Source: Roseivirga thermotolerans
GTDB lineage: Bacteria; Bacteroidota; Bacteroidia; Cytophagales; Cyclobacteriaceae
DNA length: 64,000 bases
Assembly (NCBI RefSeq): GCF_014653175.1
Contig: NZ_BNAG01000001.1
Coordinates: 930,001 to 994,000 of the forward strand
Direction of reading: 5' to 3'
The notes beneath the pieces were generated by a model that worked only from the letters and a program-made list of their open reading frames with translations, was not told the DNA's origin and ran no database searches. Every line of letters begins with the position of its first letter. Position 1 is the first letter of the stretch. Made by a program: the position numbers and the translations under genes. Shown here in pieces: positions 10,309-17,209 of this stretch.

Positions 10309-11337
10309 ATGCAAAGAGCTTTTCTAATTGTATGGATAATTATACTTGGCTGGCCAAAGCCTCAACTGCAGGCACAAGACCCACAGTTTTCTCAGTTCTA
10401 TGCGTCACCCCTTTATTTAAATCCGGCACTAACTGGTTCCACAGACCGGGGGCGTGTGGGTGTTAACTATCGAAATCAGTGGCCTTCGCTCACCCACACG
10501 TTCACCACTATTTCGGCCTATGCCGACTACTTTTCCAAAGCTGCGGAAAGTGGTATAGGTCTTATTGTTACTGAACATAAAGAAGGCTTTCTCGATTTTA
10601 AGTCCACCGAAATTGGAGGCTTATATTCCTACAAAATGCAAGTAGCTTCCGGTCTGGTGCTTCGTACCGGAGTTCAATTGAGCTATTTTCAAAAGAACAT
10701 CAATTTTGAAGAGTTGGTATTTGGCAACCAAATCGACATTGTAAATGGGCAAGTAGTGGGGCCAAGCGGAGAGGTGTTTGAAAAAGGAGCCAATGTCAAC
10801 TTCCTTAGTGCATCGGCCGGAGCGTTGCTCTATACCAACCTGGCCTGGCTGGGCTTTTCTACCCACCACATCAATGAGCCCAACCAATCGTTCATCGATC
10901 AGGAGAGCCGACTTGCCAGAAAGTACTCCCTTCATGCAGGCTACAAGATTATGTTTGCTAAAGGGAAAAGGCTTCGAACAGTGGCCTATCAGTTTCAGGA
11001 GCGATCGGCCACGCTGGCCCTAAACTACAAAAAGCAAGGAGGGTTCAATCAGCTCGACATGGGTGTTCAGCTCTACTTTCAACCCCTTGTGATTGGTGGT
11101 TGGTATAGGGGCATTCCTATTCAGAGTGTAAACAAAGTGTTTAAGAACGAATCCATTATTGCTCTTGTGGGGTTGGAGCTTAATAGTAATATGTCTTTTG
11201 GCTATAGCTATGACTTCACCGTTTCGCGCCTGGCCGGTTCAACAGGAGGCGCTCATGAATTTTCGCTTACGCTTAACTTTGGCAAAATTGTGAAACGCAC
11301 CAGAAGAGACACCATTTTGCCTTGCTTCAAATACTAG
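10309..11337 (+). CDS. PorP/SprF-family outer-membrane protein, partner of the giant adhesin
   Basis: A 342-residue protein starting at ATG 10309, seven bases after the adhesin stop; the longer open frame to TTG 10285 would overlap the adhesin and spoil the signal peptide. The chosen start gives MQRAFLIVWIIILGWPKP with cleavage near LQAQ. The mature start DPQFSQFYASPLYLNPALTG is the hallmark of the PorP/SprF family, beta-barrel outer-membrane proteins encoded next to large type IX cargo. SprF is known to be needed for SprB to reach the surface in Flavobacterium, so this protein probably does the same for the upstream adhesin. The two genes are almost certainly co-transcribed. Confidence 0.93.
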   Translation: MQRAFLIVWIIILGWPKPQLQAQDPQFSQFYASPLYLNPALTGSTDRGRVGVNYRNQWPSLTHTFTTISAYADYFSKAAESGIGLIVTEHKEGFLDFKSTEIGGLYSYKMQVASGLVLRTGVQLSYFQKNINFEELVFGNQIDIVNGQVVGPSGEVFEKGANVNFLSASAGALLYTNLAWLGFSTHHINEPNQSFIDQESRLARKYSLHAGYKIMFAKGKRLRTVAYQFQERSATLALNYKKQGGFNQLDMGVQLYFQPLVIGGWYRGIPIQSVNKVFKNESIIALVGLELNSNMSFGYSYDFTVSRLAGSTGGAHEFSLTLNFGKIVKRTRRDTILPCFKY

Positions 11338-11448
11338 ACAAGATGCTTTAACGAAAGTCTCGTTGCTTAAAGGAGGGGGCTGCCAATTCATAAGCTTAAT
11401 CAACAGGAGAGTTGCCTCCAGTAAGCACTTTATGCTTATCTTCCATGC

Positions 11449-11937
11449 GTGAAGATTCTCATTATCCAAACCGGAGGAACAATAGACAAAGACTATCCGA
11501 AAACGACTAACGGATATGCTTTTGAAATTGATCAACCGGCCGTCTTGCGCGTATTGGAGCAAGTAGCGCCCGGGTTTGAATATGAGTGCATAGAGCTAAT
11601 GAAGAAAGACTCTCTGGATATCACAGAAGCCGACCGGAAATTGTTGCGCAAAACGATTATTTCGGCCGAGGCCACAAAAATTCTGATTACCCATGGCTCG
11701 GACACCATGCCCGAAACCGCCAGCTTTCTGAACAATATTCAGGGAAAAACCATTGTCCTTACCGGTGCTTACAGACCAGAGCGATTTGCCAATTCAGATG
11801 CCGCATTTAACATTGGCGTGGCTATTGGTTCGCTCAACACCTTAGAGCAAGGCACGTTTATTGCCATGAATGGATTAGTTTTTCCCGCCAACAGAGTGCG
11901 GAAGAACTCCGTTACCGGTAAGTTTGAGTACCAGTAG
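11449..11937 (+). CDS. Short asparaginase-N-terminal-domain protein
   Basis: A 162-residue protein, about half the length of an ordinary L-asparaginase (about 330-340). It starts at GTG 11449 (MKILIIQTGGTIDKDYP). The catalytic-Thr motif TGGTID, the second motif HGSDTM (most asparaginases have HGTDT) and TGAYRPERFANSDAAFN are present; the C-terminal domain that completes the asparaginase fold is absent. The frame ends cleanly and the next gene has its own promoter, so this looks like a stand-alone one-domain protein rather than a recent truncation. Amidohydrolase activity is uncertain because residues from the second domain shape the oligomer active site in classical enzymes. No signal peptide, so cytoplasmic. 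Confidence 0.8.
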   Translation: MKILIIQTGGTIDKDYPKTTNGYAFEIDQPAVLRVLEQVAPGFEYECIELMKKDSLDITEADRKLLRKTIISAEATKILITHGSDTMPETASFLNNIQGKTIVLTGAYRPERFANSDAAFNIGVAIGSLNTLEQGTFIAMNGLVFPANRVRKNSVTGKFEYQ

Positions 11938-11995
11938 TATTGGTTGATTTGCCGAGAAATGCACGGGAGAATAGAATAGAGTGCCCGGGAGCATG

Positions 11996-12003
11996 TAAGT
12001 TTG
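11996..12003 (+). promoter_or_regulatory. Candidate -7 box (TAAGTTTG) for the subtilase gene
   Basis: Exact match to the Bacteroidota -7 consensus TAnnTTTG, 34 bases before ATG 12038. No TTTG/TTG was seen at the expected -33 distance, so the call rests on one box. Confidence 0.4.
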
Positions 12004-12037
12004 TAATGATTAACTATTGAAACGATTAATTAAGTAT

Positions 12038-13645
12038 ATGAAGAAGTTGATTTTCGCGCTGCTTTTTCTGGCAGCATTTGCACTAAACGCACAAAACACA
12101 CCACCTAAAAACTGGTTCAATCTAGATCCGGTAAAAGACTCTGTCAATGGTGTGAGTACAGAAAAGGCCCTGGAATATTTAAAGGGGCGAAAGAGTAAAA
12201 AAGTATTGGTGGCCGTTATAGACTCGGGCATAGACATTGAACATGAAGACCTGCGCGATGTAGTGTGGACTAATGAAGATGAGATTCCCGGCAATGGTAT
12301 TGATGATGATAATAACGGTTTTGTAGACGACATTCACGGCTGGAATTTTATTGGAGGAAAAGACGGCCGGAATGTGGGAAAAGATACCTATGAACTTACC
12401 CGAGAATATAAAAGACTGAAGGAAAAATACGAGGGCAAATCGGCCGAAGACATAGCCAAATCCCAGAAAGAAGAGTTTGAATACTGGCAAAAGATTAAGG
12501 CTGACTTCGAAAAAACCTACAACGAGTCTAACCAACAGGTGCTCATTATGAATAGTGTGAATAGCCAGTTAAAACGCTACAACAAGCTTTTTGAAGCCTA
12601 TTTGCTCGATGATGAAATAACCTTTGAAGACCTGAGCAAGATTAACTCTACGGACCAGGTGATTTCCAGAGGTAAAGAAGTGCTCTCACAGATTTATGGT
12701 ATGACCGACAGCTCGCTGTCTGTAGATACGCTTATTTACCTTATAGACCAGGACATTGAACGAGCCAGTGAAGACACCAAATTTGCCTACAGCCTTGACT
12801 TTGACCCCCGAGAAATTGTGGGAGACGATCCCACTAAGCTCGATGAAGTTGGCTATGGCAACAATGATGTAATTGGTAAAGGAACCGATAACTTTCATGG
12901 CACCCATGTAAGTGGTATAATCGCTGCTGTTCGGGGCAACGGCATTGGTATTGACGGTGTAGCCGACAATGTGGAGATTATGGCCATTAGGGCTGTACCC
13001 GATGGAGACGAAAGAGACAAAGATGTGGCCAACGCCATTCGCTATGCCGTAGACAATGGGGCCCAAATTGTGAACATGAGCTTTGGAAAAAGCTACTCTC
13101 CTAATTCTGAATATGTATTTGAGGCCATTGAATATGCCGCTAAGAAAGGCGTATTGCTTATTCATGCAGCCGGAAACTCGGCTGAAAATATTGATGAAGC
13201 CAATAACTACCCCAACGACAAATTTGGCCGAAAGAAAGACTGGCCCAACTGGATTGAAGTAGGAGCGTCATCATGGGGTTCTGAAAATAATTATGTGGGA
13301 GTATTTTCTAACTATGGTAAGAAAACTGTAGACGTTTTTGCTCCTGGTGTAGCCATTTACTCCCTTGCCCCCGGAAACGAATATCAGGATGCTCAGGGCA
13401 CCAGCATGGCGGCTCCTGTAACCACAGGAGTAGCAGCCCTTCTGCTTTCATACTTCCCTGAGCTTAGCGCAGAACAGGTGAAAGACATACTGATGAAATC
13501 GGTTAGAGGTATCGATGTTAAGGTGAATCAGCCCGGCACTGGCGAAGAAGTGAAGTTCTCTAGCCTTTCTGTTTCAGGAGGTATCATCAATGCCTACGAA
13601 GCTGTGAAATTGGCAGAATCGATGAAGCTTAAAGGGAAAAAGTAG
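12038..13645 (+). CDS. Secreted subtilisin-like serine protease (peptidase family S8)
   Basis: A 535-residue protein. The open frame reaches TTG 12017, but ATG 12038 places a signal peptide (MKKLIFALLFLAAFALNAQ) at the N-terminus. The catalytic triad is visible: Asp62 in AVIDSGID, His287 in FHGTHVSG and Ser456 in GTSMAAP, with an oxyanion-hole Asn in HAAGNSAEN. Asp and His are 225 residues apart, against about 32 in subtilisin; the extra segment (about 110-270) is charged and probably helical or coiled-coil. No type IX sorting domain is evident at the C-terminus, so it probably stays periplasmic or is attached by other means. Substrate unknown. Confidence 0.93.
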   Translation: MKKLIFALLFLAAFALNAQNTPPKNWFNLDPVKDSVNGVSTEKALEYLKGRKSKKVLVAVIDSGIDIEHEDLRDVVWTNEDEIPGNGIDDDNNGFVDDIHGWNFIGGKDGRNVGKDTYELTREYKRLKEKYEGKSAEDIAKSQKEEFEYWQKIKADFEKTYNESNQQVLIMNSVNSQLKRYNKLFEAYLLDDEITFEDLSKINSTDQVISRGKEVLSQIYGMTDSSLSVDTLIYLIDQDIERASEDTKFAYSLDFDPREIVGDDPTKLDEVGYGNNDVIGKGTDNFHGTHVSGIIAAVRGNGIGIDGVADNVEIMAIRAVPDGDERDKDVANAIRYAVDNGAQIVNMSFGKSYSPNSEYVFEAIEYAAKKGVLLIHAAGNSAENIDEANNYPNDKFGRKKDWPNWIEVGASSWGSENNYVGVFSNYGKKTVDVFAPGVAIYSLAPGNEYQDAQGTSMAAPVTTGVAALLLSYFPELSAEQVKDILMKSVRGIDVKVNQPGTGEEVKFSSLSVSGGIINAYEAVKLAESMKLKGKK

Positions 13646-13741
13646 GGGTCAGAAATGAGTTAAACGGGTGTCGGCTCCAGAGATTGACTCAACCCAAGCA
13701 GAGGCTCTCGGATAGAAGTCTTATTGAGAGGAGATAAAACG

Positions 13742-13776
13742 AATAAGGCCCATGTTCAATCATGAGCCTTATTTTT
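13742..13776. terminator. Bidirectional-looking intrinsic terminator
   Basis: AATAAGGC and GCCTTATT arms, extended by ATG/CAT inside, around a short loop and followed by a T-run. It lies about 100 bp after the subtilase stop, just before the tandem repeat array. Confidence 0.7.
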
Positions 13777-13786
13777 GGTTATTGCC

Positions 13787-14563
13787 GGCCACAATCGGTG
13801 TCCTCACCGATTAATATATACTGTTCTGAAGCTTCTGAGGTGCTTCCTTGACTGGATATCGCTCTTTTCCCAGATCAATCCTCAGCGTCCCGTGCCAGAG
13901 ATACTGAGGGTGCCGGAGTAATCAGCATATCAGGGAGTTTTTCCTGATATACTGATTTCCTAAAAGCGTTCTACCGATCTACGGCCACAATCGGTGTCCT
14001 CAACGATTGATAGACGCAGTTCTGAAGCTTCTGAGCTGCTTCCTTGACGGGATATCGCTCTTTCCCAGATCAATCCTCAGCGTCCCGTGCCGGAGACACT
14101 GAGGGTGCCGGAGTAATCAGCATATCAGGGAGTTTTTCCTGATATACTGATTTCCTAAAACCGTTCTACCGATCTACGGCCACAATCGGTGTCCTCACCG
14201 ATTGATTTATACTGTTCTGAAGCTTCTGAGCTGCTTCCTTGACTGGATATCGCTCTTTTCCCAGATCAATCCTCAGCGTCCCGTGCCGGAGACACTGAGG
14301 GAGCCGGAGTAATCAGCATATCAGGGAGTTTTTCCTGATATACTGATTTCCTAAAACCGTTCTACCGATCTACGGCCACAATCGGTGTCCTCACCGATTA
14401 ATATATACTGTTCTGAAGCTTCTGAGGTGCCTCCATGACTGGATATCGCTCTTTTTCCAGATCAATCCTCAGCGTCCCGTGCCGGAGACACTGAGGGTGC
14501 CGGAGTAATCAGCATATCAGGGAGCTTTTCCTGATATACTGATTTCCTGATCACCGTTCTACT
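13787..14563. repeat. Four tandem copies of a non-coding, hairpin-rich unit of about 196 bp
   Basis: Units begin with GGCCACAATCGGTG at 13787, 13983, 14178 and 14374 (spacings 196, 195, 196); the last is about 190 bp. They differ by scattered substitutions and one-base length changes in T/C runs. Each unit carries: a stem-loop AATCGGTG-TCCT-CACCGATT (broken in unit 2 by a C-to-A change); an imperfect stem between CCTCAGCGTC and GACACTGAGG; and a 15-bp stem AATCAGCATATCAGG / CCTGATATACTGATT with one mismatch. No reading frame of note crosses the array. It fills the gap between the 3' ends of two convergent genes and stops four bases before the receptor stop codon, so it may be transcribed as that gene's 3' untranslated region. 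Confidence 0.92.
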
Positions 14564-14566
14564 TAC

Positions 14567-16738
14567 CTAAAACTCCAGGATAATTCCCCCATTCACAATA
14601 AAACCGTCCATAGGAGCCCATACCTCAAGGGCTTCGGGATTCATACTGTTAGAGAGGTTGATGTTCTCAAACCTGGATTGTCTTGTATCGGAGAAGTTCT
14701 CAAAGTTTAGGTAAAGGCTAATGCGCTCAAACTTCCTTAGAGCCATAAAACCTACAATCCAATAATCATCCGTTTGGGAATAGTCGTTTCTGAACTGTTT
14801 TCCTGTATAATAGCTTTCCAGCCCAATTCTCCATTTTTCATGCTCCTCATAAACCAGCACAGCACCAATATTATGCTTGGCAGTTAGCGGTTTTTGCAAA
14901 TCGGCATTGTAACCCAATTCCGTGTCTATGAGTGCATAATTCACAAAGAGCTTAAAGTCTTGATAAGTAAGCTTCAGATTCGTTTCAAGCCCTTTGGAAC
15001 TTAGGTTGCCATTAGCATTCTGGAATGTGTAAGTGCCCTCAATACTTGGCCCTGAAAGAACCACAGGATTATTCAATTGAGTATAATAGAAAAGTTGGTT
15101 TACGCTGAAAGTCCACTCGTTTCCAATGGCCGTTTTGTAGTTGATGTCGAAGTTTCCGCCATACGACTGTTCCGCATCCAGGTTATTCAGGTTGAAGGAC
15201 TCCAGGCCTTGAAAAGAAAGCCTTTCTGTATCTTCCGTGAAAATGCTTGGAAGCTTGTAGCCAAGTCCACCGCCCGCTCTAAAGGTGAGTTTAGGGTGCG
15301 CTTTGTACATTAGCGAAAGCCTGGGCAAAGTCTGCAGCCCGTAATTTTTGCTCTGATCCAACCTTAATCCCGTTTCCAGCGACCAAAAATCACTCAGCTG
15401 TGTGTTTTGTTGAACAAAGACACCGGCTGTGAACTGACTGTAGCTTCTGTCATTGTTATTTGCATGGCTTTCGTTGAACCGATCGGAATAGATGTTCATA
15501 CCAACCAGCCAGCTACTTCTTGATTGGCCAAACGAGTACGTTGCCTCGCTAAAAGTGGCAATTTGCTCACCATCAAAGCCATACTGATACTGATGAATGC
15601 CCCTGTCGAAATGCAGTAAACTGTTTTTAATGGATAGTCTCCTGTTTTCGTCCCAGGTTTTGGTATAACTCAATTGGTAAGACATTCTTCTCGATTCATT
15701 CTCTTGCAGATAGTTTTGAGCACTTGGCTCACGATTGTCTACTGCGGTGAGGTTTCCTCCCCAGCGATCTTCAAAGGTACCGTTCAGTGCTAATCTGAAC
15801 TCATCGGTTTCTGAAGGCTTAAAGAAAAGCGTTGGGTTAAGGGTGATGCTTCTGGTTTCCGGCAGGTCAGAGAAGTTATCGTCATTCGCGTCATATGCCG
15901 TTTGTCTATGTGCCGAACCAAAAAGGGTATATGACCATCGGCCATCTTCTGAGGCATGAAAGGCATTCAGTGTGGTTCCGCCAGCAGAAGTCTGATCCAT
16001 CATAATTTTGGTTAGGGCTTCGGCCTCTGGTCTAATACTCACCAGGTTAACCAAACCGGCAATGGCTCCACCACCATAGAGTGTAGAATTACTGCCTTTA
16101 ATTACTTCCACCTGACGCAGATCCAGTGGAGGAATTTGCATAATGCTCAGGCCTCCCGAAAACCCACTGTAAAGTGGAAATCCATCTTTCATAAGTTGGG
16201 TGTACCTTCCGTCTAGTCCCTGAATCCTGATGCTCTGGTTGGCCGAACTCGGAGAAGTAACCTGCATTTGTATGCCGGTGCTTTCGCGAAGCAGCATGGC
16301 AATATTGGCCGACCGCATAACTGCTTTTTCCTGAAGTTCTTCCATACCCAAAAACTCTATGCGCGTAGGAATGTCTTCTATGCTTCGGCTGGTACGGGTG
16401 GCAGTTACCACCATTTCTTCCATTTCCTCTTCATGGTGCTCCATTAATATGCGAATGGGTTGGTCCCCAGTATAAGGAATGGAGAAGCTAAGGGTTTGTG
16501 TTTCATAGCCCACAAAGGAAAACCTGAGTTTTATGGTGCCATTGGGCAGGTTTGTCAAAGTGGCCTCACCGTTTATATCGGCAATAGCACCCTTGTTGGG
16601 GCCGGCATAAACAGTAGCTCCAATGAGCGGTTCGTTATGGTCGGCATCCAGAATTCTGAACGATAATGAGTTTTGTGCCCAAGACAGTACGCTCGCAAGC
16701 ATACCGCAAAGGGCTATCAATGCTTTTCTTGTATTCAT
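14567..16738 (-). CDS. TonB-dependent outer-membrane receptor
   Basis: A 723-residue protein from ATG 16738 with signal peptide (MNTRKALIALCGMLASVLSW, AQ). Residues about 24-110 form a carboxypeptidase-regulatory-like beta-sandwich common in Bacteroidota receptors. A TonB-box-like EEMVVTATRTSR precedes the plug (about 115-225, with IRIQGLDGRYTQLMKDGFPL and EVIKGSNSTLYGGGAIAG). The rest is a beta-barrel ending in an aromatic residue (GGIILEF). It imports a scarce ligand using TonB energy; the small Cys-rich exported protein encoded 110 bp upstream on the same strand suggests a metal or metal chelate, but the ligand cannot be read from sequence. The tandem repeat array abuts its stop codon. Confidence 0.93.
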   Translation of the reverse strand: MNTRKALIALCGMLASVLSWAQNSLSFRILDADHNEPLIGATVYAGPNKGAIADINGEATLTNLPNGTIKLRFSFVGYETQTLSFSIPYTGDQPIRILMEHHEEEMEEMVVTATRTSRSIEDIPTRIEFLGMEELQEKAVMRSANIAMLLRESTGIQMQVTSPSSANQSIRIQGLDGRYTQLMKDGFPLYSGFSGGLSIMQIPPLDLRQVEVIKGSNSTLYGGGAIAGLVNLVSIRPEAEALTKIMMDQTSAGGTTLNAFHASEDGRWSYTLFGSAHRQTAYDANDDNFSDLPETRSITLNPTLFFKPSETDEFRLALNGTFEDRWGGNLTAVDNREPSAQNYLQENESRRMSYQLSYTKTWDENRRLSIKNSLLHFDRGIHQYQYGFDGEQIATFSEATYSFGQSRSSWLVGMNIYSDRFNESHANNNDRSYSQFTAGVFVQQNTQLSDFWSLETGLRLDQSKNYGLQTLPRLSLMYKAHPKLTFRAGGGLGYKLPSIFTEDTERLSFQGLESFNLNNLDAEQSYGGNFDINYKTAIGNEWTFSVNQLFYYTQLNNPVVLSGPSIEGTYTFQNANGNLSSKGLETNLKLTYQDFKLFVNYALIDTELGYNADLQKPLTAKHNIGAVLVYEEHEKWRIGLESYYTGKQFRNDYSQTDDYWIVGFMALRKFERISLYLNFENFSDTRQSRFENINLSNSMNPEALEVWAPMDGFIVNGGIILEF

Positions 16739-16848
16739 GAGATAGTTTTAATTACTTTTTTAAAATGTAAGAATTGAGCAGAGTTACCCTGCACTCCTTT
16801 TGAGGGAGTGCAATGAATAGCGTGGCCTCCGCTTTGGTAAATGAGCAA

Positions 16849-17160
16849 TTAAACTTGCGGGGGTTGCCAGATTTCGTTGATAACACCCTTAATGGGCATT
16901 ACTCCTGGCAATATTTGAGGGGACTGGTTGCGTCTTTCTGCTTTGTCCACACTGTCGGCCAACCGAATGAGAGGTACTTTGCAGCAGGCACAGCAACAGA
17001 AGGGAGGGCACTCCTCTTCTTCTCCGTTTTCTATAGGGAAGTCGGTTGCACTGGCCACTACTCCCTCATCAAAGTCAGGAGAAACCAGCACCTCATCGGG
17101 GCAGGGAACCAGGCTTAGAACAAGTAGCAGAAAAGAAAAAATGGCAAACAGCCTTTTCAT
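16849..17160 (-). CDS. Small exported Cys-rich protein (DUF6660-like)
   Basis: A 103-residue protein from ATG 17160. A signal peptide (MKRLFAIFSFLLLVLSLVPC) is followed by an acidic stretch (ENGEEEECPP) and a dense cysteine cluster CPPFCCCACC, then a more ordinary tail. Small proteins with a C(S/P)PFC-x-C-x-CC cluster, encoded just ahead of a TonB-dependent receptor, are a recurring Bacteroidota arrangement that I recall as DUF6660; that name is from memory and untested here. The cysteines suggest metal binding, in keeping with a metal-related role for the downstream receptor. Two overlapping plus-strand frames are antisense artefacts. Confidence 0.72.
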   Translation of the reverse strand: MKRLFAIFSFLLLVLSLVPCPDEVLVSPDFDEGVVASATDFPIENGEEEECPPFCCCACCKVPLIRLADSVDKAERRNQSPQILPGVMPIKGVINEIWQPPQV

Positions 17161-17164
17161 GATT

Positions 17165-17172
17165 CAAATCTA
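17165..17172 (-). promoter_or_regulatory. Candidate -7 box (TAGATTTG, minus strand) for the Cys-rich protein / receptor operon
   Basis: Exact TAnnTTTG match ending only four bases before ATG 17160, which would make the transcript nearly leaderless. No well-placed -33 TTTG was found (nearest CAA on the plus strand gives a 15-base spacer). Confidence 0.4.
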
Positions 17173-17209
17173 GGCATCATTTCGGTGCAACAGCATAACA
17201 ATTGCAAAA

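Noticed and set aside
13787-14563. Tandem array considered as CRISPR or as integron attC sites
   Set aside because: The whole 196-bp unit repeats with no unique spacers, no cas genes or integrase are near, and no gene cassettes lie between units.
16813-17173. Two plus-strand frames (16813-17118 and 16928-17173)
   Set aside because: They are antisense to the Cys-rich exported protein, which has a clear signal peptide and cysteine cluster.
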